Source of the DNA: Planctomycetaceae bacterium
Lineage (GTDB): Bacteria > Planctomycetota > Planctomycetia > Pirellulales > PALSA-1355
Direction of reading: 5' to 3'
Assembly (NCBI GenBank): GCA_005773095.1
Contig: SXHT01000158.1
Coordinates: 1 to 19,094, forward strand
DNA length: 19,094 nt
Below, piece after piece: positions 1 to 6,723 of the stretch. The translations under genes and the position numbers were made by a program. The notes beneath the pieces are model-generated. The model searched no databases. It was not told the DNA's origin and was given only the letters and a program-made list of their open reading frames with translations. How positions within the stretch are numbered: the stretch's first letter is position 1; each line of letters opens with the position of its first letter.

Positions 1-2
1 CG

Positions 3-878
3 GCCATGAGCGAGTTCATCCAGCGATATGGCCACGATTTGTTCACGCAACATTTCTTGAATCTGGGCAACCTGAGGGCGATCCTGCATGGGGGAGTCGA
101 CGCCTGGTTCGAAAGATTGCTGGAAGATCCCGAGCAGGAAGACTCATTTCTGCTGCTGCGTGAACTCGATCAAGAGATTCCGCGCGTCGAGGCCGTCAAG
201 CGGTTGACCCTCGTGCTGGAGGCGATTGCCGAGAACTACAACGAGTATCGCGACTATAACAACACCACAACGCAATCCGACCGCGGCGAGTTGCTGTACA
301 CGCTGCTTGATTTTCTGCGTGTGCGGGCCCAGTATGAGCGCGTGGCCTGGCAGCTCAAGCCCGTGCTTTTGGCCCACGAGATCCTGGTGCGTCGCGGCCG
401 GTCGGAGGGCGCGGAGATGTGGCGTCGCGCCGTCGCCGATCGCACGGGAAGCGTGGCAGACTCGCTGGAAAAGCGTCTGGCCGAGCTGCCTGGGAAGTAC
501 GGCATGCGTTTGCCAACGATTGTCGATCGCGTCGGCGAGCGTTTCGTGCGGCCGCTGACGATCGATCGCGTGCGGGCACTGGTTCGTCCCGCCATGGAGA
601 CCATGCGCCGCGCCGCGCTGGCCGGAAATGCAACGCCGGATGACGAAAGCTATTTCTCGGTGTTCGAACAGGAATGTAATGAGCTGACGCAGGAACCCTC
701 GGGGGTTGGCCTGGAGGTTCCTGGGTGGCTGCAGGCACTGGAAACCGAAGTGGAGACTTCGTGGCAAGCCATCAGGCATCCCGAACTAGCCGCTGAATCG
801 ATCCCACCGCTTCAGCAACGTCCGCTGACGGCGGAGGAGGTTACACGGCAACTGTCGGACTGGCAAATCGTGGAATGA
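3..878 (+). CDS. Conserved hypothetical protein, probably 5'-truncated by the window edge
   Basis: I do not recognise a named family. The frame is open to the left edge, and the first in-frame ATG (position 6) has no visible ribosome-binding site, so this is probably the C-terminal part of a longer protein. The visible 290 residues are mostly helical and soluble, with no signal peptide, membrane span or nucleotide-binding motif. A Tyr/Asn/Thr-rich stretch (NEYRDYNNTTTQSDRGE, about residues 78-94) followed by LLYTLLDFLRVRAQYER looks like the most conserved part. From memory it resembles the C-terminal half of a large planctomycete hypothetical protein, but I cannot verify this. The stop overlaps an ATG in the next frame (ATGA), but the following gene probably starts about 190 bases later. 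No function is proposed. Confidence 0.7.
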   Translation, partial: AMSEFIQRYGHDLFTQHFLNLGNLRAILHGGVDAWFERLLEDPEQEDSFLLLRELDQEIPRVEAVKRLTLVLEAIAENYNEYRDYNNTTTQSDRGELLYTLLDFLRVRAQYERVAWQLKPVLLAHEILVRRGRSEGAEMWRRAVADRTGSVADSLEKRLAELPGKYGMRLPTIVDRVGERFVRPLTIDRVRALVRPAMETMRRAALAGNATPDDESYFSVFEQECNELTQEPSGVGLEVPGWLQALETEVETSWQAIRHPELAAESIPPLQQRPLTAEEVTRQLSDWQIVE

Positions 879-917
879 CGGAGTGCGACAAATGTCCCGG
901 CACGAATCTTCAACCTC

Positions 918-947
918 TTGCGACCGTCCGCCGCGCTCGGTCATACT
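918..947 (+). promoter_or_regulatory. Possible sigma70-like promoter upstream of the PD-(D/E)XK protein gene
   Basis: TTGCGA (918-923) and CATACT (942-947) are separated by 18 bases, matching 4/6 of each consensus hexamer. It lies in the gap between the preceding stop and the preferred ATG at 1070. The match is modest, and planctomycete promoters are poorly defined, so this is only a candidate. Confidence 0.25.
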
Positions 948-992
948 GGAGACATCCATCCACAGTCAACTCTCGCGAATCCCACCTAAGAA

Positions 993-1042
993 GGGGACAG
1001 GCACGTTTTGCTCCCAACGCACCGCAAAATGAGCCAGTCCCC
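993..1042. repeat. REP-like palindrome, GGGGAC...GTCCCC type
   Basis: Two 19-base arms face each other: GGGGACAGGCACGTTTTGC (993-1011) and GCAAAATGAGCCAGTCCCC (1024-1042). They pair at 16 of 19 positions across a 12-base loop. The element sits in the untranslated space just before the ATG at 1070. The form recalls REP/BIME elements moved by TnpA-REP (RAYT) transposases, but no transposase is in the window. Confidence 0.7.
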
Positions 1043-1056
1043 GGCGGGCTGCGAAA

Positions 1057-1061
1057 AAGGA
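1057..1061 (+). promoter_or_regulatory. Ribosome-binding site that fixes the start at 1070
   Basis: AAGGA lies 8 bases before the ATG at 1070. The upstream ATG at 875 has no such site, and the extra 65 codons would run through the palindrome at 993-1042, so 1070 is preferred. Confidence 0.55.
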
Positions 1062-1069
1062 TCTCCGAC

Positions 1070-2752
1070 ATGGAAGCGGTAATTGAACGTGCCGGCACCG
1101 CACGGTCAGATGAGTTCGACGGCGACCGGTTGCCCTACTCGCTGAGCTTGGAATTGCTCGTCAAGGATGCCGAAACGATCGCGGAGTTGTGCCGCCATGC
1201 GGAAGGCCCCGTCCGCGACCAGTTCGCGCTCGATGCGCTGCGGATTGGTGTGTTGGCGCTACGGCAGGCCCGCGGGCAGCTCGACGTGGATCTGATCCAA
1301 CGCGAAACGCAACGGATGCTGGGCGCGCTGGCCGGCCGACTCGACGAACATTCCCGCGTGGTGCAAGACCATGTGGCGGCCTCGCTCAAGGATTACTTTG
1401 ATCCCGAAAGCGGCCGCTTCAACGAACGCGTGAAACGGTTGGTGGAAAAGGATGGCGATCTGGAGCGTCTTTTGCGCTCGCAAATCGGCTCGCAGGACTC
1501 TGAGCTCTGCAAGACGCTACTGGCCCACTTCGGCGAAACCAGCCCGCTGATGAAACTCTTGAGCCCCACCGAGTCGCAGGGTCTGCTGGCAGCGCTGCGC
1601 GAGACGGTGGGCACGCAGCTAACGCAGCAGCGCGAGACCGTGCTCAAAGAGTTTTCACTTGACAACAAACAAGGGGCGCTTGCCCGGCTGGTCGAGGAAT
1701 TGGGCCAGAAACACGGCCAGCTTACCGACAAGCTGCAAGAGAAGATTGACACGGTCGTGAAGGAGTTTTCGCTCGACGAAGAGAATTCCGCGCTCAGCCG
1801 GCTGGTGCGGAACGTCGATCGCGCGCAGAAGACCATCACCAGCGAGTTTTCGCTCGACAACGAAGCCTCGGCCTTTTCCCGGCTGCAAGGTCTGCTGCAA
1901 ACCACCAGCGAGGCGATCCATAGCAATCTCACGCTGGATGACGAGACCAGTTCGCTTGCCCGACTCAAGCGAGAGGTATTGACGATTCTGAAAGAACACT
2001 CCGAAGCCAACGGCAAGTTTCAGGAGGAAGTGAAAATCGCACTCGCCAAAATGGTGGCCCGCAAGGAAGAAGCCGATCGCTCGACGCGGCATGGAATGGT
2101 GTTTGAGGACGCGGTCGGAGAAATCCTCGGCCACCATTGCAGGCAGGCAGGCGACATTATCACCCCCACGGGCATGACCACGGGGCTGATCAAAAACTGC
2201 AAAGTGGGTGATTTTCTGATCGAGCTGGGGCCCGACAGCGCGGCTCCGTGCTCCAAGATCGTCGTGGAGGCCAAGGAGAAAGCAGTCTATTCACTCTCGG
2301 ATGCTCGTAGCGAGATCGAGACCGGCCGCAAGAATCGCGAGGCGCAGGTGGGGTTCTTTATTTTCTCCAAGCGCACCGCTCCGAGCGGCATCGATTGCGT
2401 GTCCAGGTACGGCGACGATGTGTTTGTCGTCTGGGACGCCGAGGACGCGGCGAGTGATTTGTTTCTGAAGGTGGGCATGACCCTGGCGAAGGCGCTTTGC
2501 ATCCGCGCGGGCCGGCAGAGCACGACTCAAGCGGCTGATTTCGAGGCGATTCTGGCGGCGATTCTGGAAATTGAAAAACAGGCACAAAGCCTTGGCGAGG
2601 TCAGCACTTCGTGCGAAACGATTCGCAAGTCGACCGATAAAATTAGCGAACGAATTCGCATTTCTCGGGAGAAAGTCGAAAAGCAGGTCGAGCAACTCAA
2701 GGAGAAGTTCGCCGAACTGCGAGCAGCGGTTGGTGAAACGACAAGCGTGTAA
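1070..2752 (+). CDS. Coiled-coil protein with tandem EFSLD repeats and a C-terminal PD-(D/E)XK nuclease-like domain
   Basis: The protein has 560 residues from ATG 1070, chosen because of AAGGA at 1057-1061. Residues 1-190 are helical. Residues 193-300 carry four related units beginning KEFSLDNKQGALARLV (193), KEFSLDEENSALSRLV (231), SEFSLDNEASAFSRLQ (258) and SNLTLDDETSSLARLK (285), with spacing of 38, 27 and 27 residues inside likely coiled coil. Residues 340-460 look like a restriction-endonuclease fold: E346 in the first helix (GMVFEDAV), D381 (VGDFLIEL), then E400-x-K402 (VVEAKEK), and a following strand QVGFFIFSKR. A second coiled coil covers about 495-552. The layout (long coiled coil plus nuclease fold) recalls RmuC, but it is not clearly RmuC, having no N-terminal membrane anchor. 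DNA binding or cleavage is inference from the motif. It faces the convergent hemW gene. Confidence 0.8.
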   Translation: MEAVIERAGTARSDEFDGDRLPYSLSLELLVKDAETIAELCRHAEGPVRDQFALDALRIGVLALRQARGQLDVDLIQRETQRMLGALAGRLDEHSRVVQDHVAASLKDYFDPESGRFNERVKRLVEKDGDLERLLRSQIGSQDSELCKTLLAHFGETSPLMKLLSPTESQGLLAALRETVGTQLTQQRETVLKEFSLDNKQGALARLVEELGQKHGQLTDKLQEKIDTVVKEFSLDEENSALSRLVRNVDRAQKTITSEFSLDNEASAFSRLQGLLQTTSEAIHSNLTLDDETSSLARLKREVLTILKEHSEANGKFQEEVKIALAKMVARKEEADRSTRHGMVFEDAVGEILGHHCRQAGDIITPTGMTTGLIKNCKVGDFLIELGPDSAAPCSKIVVEAKEKAVYSLSDARSEIETGRKNREAQVGFFIFSKRTAPSGIDCVSRYGDDVFVVWDAEDAASDLFLKVGMTLAKALCIRAGRQSTTQAADFEAILAAILEIEKQAQSLGEVSTSCETIRKSTDKISERIRISREKVEKQVEQLKEKFAELRAAVGETTSV

Positions 2753-2770
2753 ACCTTCCGTCGCGCACCC

Positions 2771-2792
2771 CCCAGGGATGGCCATCCCTGGG
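2771..2792. terminator. Perfect 22-bp palindrome between convergent genes, possible terminator
   Basis: Arms CCCAGGGATGG and CCATCCCTGGG are perfectly complementary with no spacer. On the + strand CTTTTG follows, giving a weak rho-independent terminator for the gene ending at 2752. On the - strand no T-run follows, although it lies 25 bases past the hemW stop. It may instead be a dispersed palindromic repeat. Confidence 0.45.
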
Positions 2793-2816
2793 CTTTTGTG
2801 GGCGCCGGAGGCGAGG

Positions 2817-3989
2817 TTAGCGTTTGAGAAAATAGGGCCATATCGAATCGCTGACAAACAGCCCGGCGCGCGTCAATCGCACGCGATTGCCTTCATCGGC
2901 CAACAGTCCCCGCTCCACGAACCGCGGCAAGGCATCGCCGGCAAGCAAATCGAGGTCAAATCCGCTGCGGTCGGCAAAGTCGGCTCGCGCGACGCCCGCC
3001 AGTCGCCGCATGCCAAAAACCAGCATCTCGCGCGCCCGATCTTCGGGGCTCAATTCCTCGACTTCCGCCACGGGCGATGTCCCGGAGAGCACGCGTTTGA
3101 GCCAGGTCGTCGTGCTGCGATGATTCATCTCGCGCCGGCCGTTCACATACCGCGCGGCGCCCGGGCCGACGGCGTAGTATTCTTCGCCGGCCCAGTAGGC
3201 TTCGTTGTGCCGACAGCGGTGCCCCGGCATGGCGAAGTTGGAAACCTCGTAGTGTTCGTAACCAGCATCGGTGAGCGTATCGATGGCCAGCGCGTACATT
3301 TCACGTTCGAGTTCTTCGTCGAGCGATTCAAGCTCGCCCTTTTCGCGCCGGGTCCAATAGCTGGTGCCGCGCTCGAAGGTCAGCCCGTAGGTCGAAACAT
3401 GGTCCGGCGCAAGTGCGATTAGTTGCTGGAGATCCTGCCGCCACACATCCGACGTTTCCCCCGGCGTTCCGAAGATCAGATCGACGGAAACGGAACGAAT
3501 CCGTTCCGTGGAACAGCCGACCGCCGAGCTGAGCTCCTCCGGCGAGTGATCTCTTTCCAAGACGCCGAGTTTGGCAGCGTCGAACGATTGTCCGCCCAAG
3601 CTGATTCTCGAAACGCCCAGTTGCGCCAGATGGTCGAGTCGCGCGACCGTCAGATCCGCGGGATTGGCTTCCAAGCTGAGCTCGCAGTGATTCGCCGGCG
3701 GGAACCAGCGGGTTGTCGCGGCGAAGAGTCGGTGGAGCTGCTGGTCGTTCAATTGCGTCGGTGTGCCACCCCCGAAGAATAGCGTGTCCACCTCGTGCGG
3801 CTTGCCAATCCAGCGAAGTTCGATTTCAATCGCCCGTAGATAATCGTCGATCAGGTCATTCCGCCCGGCCAGCAAGGTGAAGTTGCAATAGCCGCAGCGA
3901 TGGGCGCAGAATGGCACGTGCACGTAAGCAGCACGGGGGCCGCGGGATTGCAAATCTGGAATGGGAGATTTGCAATTGTCAGTTGGCAA
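2817..3989 (-). CDS. hemW: Heme chaperone HemW (radical SAM, coproporphyrinogen III oxidase-like)
   Basis: HemW-family radical SAM proteins bind heme and a [4Fe-4S] cluster and are thought to insert heme into respiratory enzymes; they are often misannotated as HemN. The cluster motif CAHRCGYC gives C-x3-C-x2-C at residues 28, 32 and 35. GGGTP (73-77) is the SAM-binding motif. The family hallmarks ISLGGQSFD, DLIFGTPGE, STYGLTFERGT, YEVSNFA and HNEAYW all follow in order, and the C-terminal HemN_C-type region ends at YFLKR. I prefer a TTG start (3987-3989) because AAAGGAG lies 8 bases upstream; an in-frame GTG at 4011-4013 would add 8 residues but has no such site. The gene is coupled to the upstream hydrolase, whose stop overlaps the ribosome-binding site. 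An 11-bp inverted repeat lies in the first codons. Confidence 0.93.
   Translation of the reverse strand: MPTDNCKSPIPDLQSRGPRAAYVHVPFCAHRCGYCNFTLLAGRNDLIDDYLRAIEIELRWIGKPHEVDTLFFGGGTPTQLNDQQLHRLFAATTRWFPPANHCELSLEANPADLTVARLDHLAQLGVSRISLGGQSFDAAKLGVLERDHSPEELSSAVGCSTERIRSVSVDLIFGTPGETSDVWRQDLQQLIALAPDHVSTYGLTFERGTSYWTRREKGELESLDEELEREMYALAIDTLTDAGYEHYEVSNFAMPGHRCRHNEAYWAGEEYYAVGPGAARYVNGRREMNHRSTTTWLKRVLSGTSPVAEVEELSPEDRAREMLVFGMRRLAGVARADFADRSGFDLDLLAGDALPRFVERGLLADEGNRVRLTRAGLFVSDSIWPYFLKR
3947..3976. repeat. 11-bp perfect inverted repeat in the first codons of hemW
   Basis: ATTGCAAATCT (3947-3957) and AGATTTGCAAT (3966-3976) are perfect inverted copies around an 8-base loop. The hairpin occupies the poorly conserved leader codons between the TTG start and the conserved PRAAYVHVPFC. 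It is AT-richer than its surroundings. Confidence 0.7.
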
Positions 3990-3997
3990 GCTGCAAG

Positions 3998-4004
3998 CTC
4001 CTTT
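3998..4004 (-). promoter_or_regulatory. Ribosome-binding site for hemW
   Basis: On the - strand AAAGGAG lies 8 bases before TTG 3987-3989 and touches the stop codon (4004-4006) of the upstream hydrolase gene. This supports translational coupling and the TTG start. Confidence 0.6.
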
Positions 4005-4870
4005 CACAACCACAGGTGCAGCCGCCCTCCAAGCATGTCGGGCAGCTTGCGGGTCACCAGGTCTTGGATCCGCTTCGAAGAGTAGCGGGTGCTGAAGTGC
4101 GACGCGATCACGACTTCATTATTGAACCGATCGCGGCGTTCCAGCACGTCGTCCAGATGAATGTGGCCGAACTTGTGAATCTTATCCTTGCGGTGCGAAG
4201 GAGCGACAAACGTAATTTCCATCACCAGCACCTGGGCATCGTACATGGCCGGGCAGGCATCGAGGCCGCCTGGAGCGCTGTCGCCCAGGTAAGCAAACCG
4301 CGGCGTGCGTTGTTCCGACGTCACCTCAACGCCCGACAGACGCAGGTCGCGAATTTTGTCTCCGGGCAGGCCCGTGTATTCTGGCTTGAGCTTCCGCCGC
4401 CGCTCCCAGACCACGAACCCCAGCGACGGTACGGTGTGTTGGGTGGCCGAGACGGTGACCACGTGCTCACGTGACAGTTCGATTTCATCACCGGGGCGCG
4501 CGGGGCGCAATTCGCACGGCATCCGCCCCCGGTCGAGCCGCGTGAACAGCTTGAGGATCTTTTCGATTGGCTCGATGGCGTTTTCGGGCATGTAGATCAG
4601 CGGAGGCTCCATTTTCATCATCCGCCGCCGCGCAACATACACCGGCAGCGCCACGATGTGATCCAGGTGCGAATGGGATACGAACCAGGTGCTGGTGCCC
4701 ATGAAGGCCCAGGGATGCGCGCCGAGGTCGAAGCCGATTTTTAGTTCCGGCACCCGCCAATACGTCTGCACGGCCGCGCGCGAATAGCCCTCGATCGTCA
4801 GTTCCTTGTGGACCAACGTCCTGACGGGCAGGTTGTTAACCAGCAGCGATCGGTCGACGATATTGGACAC
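4004..4870 (-). CDS. RNase Z-like metallo-beta-lactamase fold hydrolase
   Basis: The 288-residue protein has the metallo-beta-lactamase motif HSHLDH (residues 66-71). Further likely zinc ligands are H145 (TQHTVPSLGF), D197 (YLGDS) and H258 (ASHFSTRY), and KFGHIHLDD (234-242) carries the extra histidines seen in the RNase Z / arylsulfatase-like branch. RNase Z cuts the 3' trailer from tRNA precursors, but this branch has no obvious flexible exosite arm, so the true substrate is uncertain. The GTG start at 4868-4870 is chosen by homology (SNIVDRSLLVNNLPVRTL start region from memory) and because it leaves the upstream gene unoverlapped. Longer in-frame starts reach 5095 but would overlap the DUF3754 gene and encode an unconserved Arg-rich leader. 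Its stop is coupled to hemW. Confidence 0.85.
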   Translation of the reverse strand: MSNIVDRSLLVNNLPVRTLVHKELTIEGYSRAAVQTYWRVPELKIGFDLGAHPWAFMGTSTWFVSHSHLDHIVALPVYVARRRMMKMEPPLIYMPENAIEPIEKILKLFTRLDRGRMPCELRPARPGDEIELSREHVVTVSATQHTVPSLGFVVWERRRKLKPEYTGLPGDKIRDLRLSGVEVTSEQRTPRFAYLGDSAPGGLDACPAMYDAQVLVMEITFVAPSHRKDKIHKFGHIHLDDVLERRDRFNNEVVIASHFSTRYSSKRIQDLVTRKLPDMLGGRLHLWL

Positions 4871-4961
4871 AAGAATTCTCGGCGGATGATGGTGGCCAGT
4901 GAGAGCAGGCGTCTTGCTCCACGAGAGGCTTCCTCGGGCAAAGCGAGAAATCTCCACTCGC

Positions 4962-6179
4962 TCAGTGTAAAGCGACACGTGCCGGGGCAAAAGGGCTCGC
5001 GCTGGGGGCCTTGCCATGCAGTTGCGAAACGGCGGCATCCGGCGGCGTGGCGAGATACCGATGGTTCGCCGCCGCCGCAATCCCAAACCGTTCAAGTTTA
5101 GCCAGTGCGTCGGTCACCTCGAAATCCACCGATCGCCCCGCCAGGCCATGTAAGAACGATTCCACTTGACAGTCAAGTTCCTCCGCCGTCATGCCGGCAT
5201 TGCCCGCCTTGTGCCACAAGAAGAAGTAACCCAGCATGGCCTCACAGTTTTCTTGTTCCTCGGCCTCATCGAGCAGCCGAAAGAAGACGCCCGCGTTGTT
5301 GTCCAGGTTCTGGTAATACAGGCTCTCGGTGAGGCTGAGTTGATACTTGTTCTTGGTGTTCAGGTAGCCGTAGAAGGAGCGAACGCCGTAGCCGATCGTG
5401 CCCCCCACCAGGCCGAGCACGGCGAGCAAGCCGTAGATCCCCGCGAACGCGGCCAGCAAGGCGCCTTGTAGAATCTTCCAAACCGCAATGCCCAGGCCCG
5501 AAATCGTGGGCAGGATGATCTTCAGCCGGTCCACAACGGACATCCTGACACTGGTCGCCGGCAGCAGCATGTCGAAGTCGAGCCGGGGTATCTCTTTGAA
5601 CAGCTTGATGAAAACGTGATCGTGATCGAGATGTTGCAGCACCTTGCGCTGGGCGGCCAGCTGAAACATGATAATCAAACGCTCATAGATGGGCACTTCC
5701 ACTTGCTCGAGACGCATCCAGTTGCGCAGCCGTCGCCGCCGGCGCTGGCCAGTCACAGCGCCTCGAGCATAGATTTCCAATCGCTCGAAGGCTTCGATGT
5801 CGATCTCCAGCTGCAATCCCCATTGGCTGCGCCGGGAAAGCGCATCGTTCAGATCGTGCAACGTCAGCGCGCGAAAATTCGCACGCTCGGCCAACTCATC
5901 GAACTCGTCGAATAGCTTGCGCATTCGCTCGCGACCCGAAGGGTACCCAGGAACGCATGCCTCGGGCGGAGGCGCCTCCGTAGCCAGGTCCGGGTCGAAC
6001 GGCGCGTAAAGATTCTTAAGCGAATCGAGCCGAAGGTAAAAATCGGCATGAATCACCGCCGCAAGCCGCGCAAAAAGCCGCGCAAGGCTTGCGCGGGCCG
6101 TTTCCGACAGATCGGAATCCGACAACAGCCGAGCCATCAGTTCGGCTTTGCGCAACGGAATAAAATGCTCGACGGGCAT
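4962..6179 (-). CDS. DUF3754 (TMEM143-like) membrane protein
   Basis: The 405-residue protein matches the DUF3754/TMEM143 family from memory: the core block runs VPIYERLIIMFQLA (162-175), VFIKLFKEIPRLDFDMLLP (189-207), VRMSVVDRLKIILP (211-224). Two hydrophobic segments follow at about 222-236 and 238-266, then KNKYQLSLTESLYYQNLDNN (276-295), a strongly conserved family region. The N-terminal 160 residues are soluble and helical with an Arg-rich patch at 145-152. The C-terminal region (about 305-380) resembles a small helical domain, followed by a low-complexity tail. The molecular function of the family is unknown. It starts at ATG 6179, divergent from the gene at 6252, and leaves 91 bases before the downstream hydrolase. 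Confidence 0.85.
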   Translation of the reverse strand: MPVEHFIPLRKAELMARLLSDSDLSETARASLARLFARLAAVIHADFYLRLDSLKNLYAPFDPDLATEAPPPEACVPGYPSGRERMRKLFDEFDELAERANFRALTLHDLNDALSRRSQWGLQLEIDIEAFERLEIYARGAVTGQRRRRRLRNWMRLEQVEVPIYERLIIMFQLAAQRKVLQHLDHDHVFIKLFKEIPRLDFDMLLPATSVRMSVVDRLKIILPTISGLGIAVWKILQGALLAAFAGIYGLLAVLGLVGGTIGYGVRSFYGYLNTKNKYQLSLTESLYYQNLDNNAGVFFRLLDEAEEQENCEAMLGYFFLWHKAGNAGMTAEELDCQVESFLHGLAGRSVDFEVTDALAKLERFGIAAAANHRYLATPPDAAVSQLHGKAPSASPFAPARVALH

Positions 6180-6251
6180 GGGATGCCAGCTGACGGATGA
6201 GACGATACAATTACGTCATTCTCGCGGGCGCGATGCGGGGGGGCAATCGGG

Positions 6252-6716
6252 ATGCTTACTTTTCACGCCACAATTCACGCGCGGCCCGCGGAAACAGCCC
6301 CGGGGCCGGTCCTGCATCTTGCCGGCGCCGATTACGTCACGCTTGCGGTTTCGCCCGAAGCGCTGGGGGCCACAACCTTTGCCTGCAGTTTTGAAGAGGC
6401 GAGGGCAAAGCTCGCGGTTCTGGAGCGGATTTACTGCGAACCCGATGGTTCGTTTGTCTGGGTTTCCTCGCAATTCGACCAGCTCTGGCAGGTGGACGGC
6501 AACTTGTACGATCGGGCCGAGCGAGTGCTATTTGTCGATCTCAAGGGTTCGTGCCCGCCGAAGGAGTTCGATCGCTTGCTGCGGTGTTTCGGCTGGCCGG
6601 AGACGCCGGTCATGTTCCAACTGGTGCGCGAAGCGGTGCTGCTTGGCGAGAGCGAGTTTCGGCGCTGGGCGGGTAAGGCTTCCAGGCAGAGTCTGGTTGC
6701 GCCGGGCGGTGATTGA
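6252..6716 (+). CDS. Small hypothetical protein (154 residues)
   Basis: I do not recognise a family. The ATG at 6252 follows a G-rich stretch that may act as a weak ribosome-binding site. The product is soluble, mixed alpha/beta, with no signal peptide, membrane span or cysteine motif. The middle (FVWVSSQFDQLWQVDGNLYD, about residues 68-87, then RVLFVDLKGSCP) looks like a well-folded domain core. The gene stands alone on the + strand: it diverges from the DUF3754 gene, with 72 bases between the starts, and converges on gmd with a 7-base gap. The frame has codon use like its neighbours and no long competing frame, so it is probably real. Confidence 0.7.
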   Translation: MLTFHATIHARPAETAPGPVLHLAGADYVTLAVSPEALGATTFACSFEEARAKLAVLERIYCEPDGSFVWVSSQFDQLWQVDGNLYDRAERVLFVDLKGSCPPKEFDRLLRCFGWPETPVMFQLVREAVLLGESEFRRWAGKASRQSLVAPGGD

Positions 6717-6723
6717 CCGCCGG

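Noticed and set aside
144..779. 211-codon - strand frame within the first gene
   Set aside because: The + strand frame has a more protein-like composition and continues beyond it; the - frame is rich in His, Arg and Gln as shadows are.
875..1069. N-terminal extension of the nuclease-like protein from ATG 875
   Set aside because: The 65 extra codons pass through a palindromic repeat, look unlike protein, and ATG 875 has no ribosome-binding site, whereas ATG 1070 has AAGGA at the right distance.
1646..1993. The repeated EFSLD units considered as a CRISPR array or DNA repeat
   Set aside because: The repetition is at the protein level; the DNA units differ and spacing is irregular (114, 81, 81 bases).
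2571..3422. 283-codon + strand frame crossing the end of the nuclease-like gene and hemW
   Set aside because: It overlaps two well-supported genes and the palindrome between them.
4871..5095. 75-codon N-terminal extension of the RNase Z-like hydrolase
   Set aside because: It overlaps the 3' end of the DUF3754 gene and encodes an Arg-rich, unconserved stretch.
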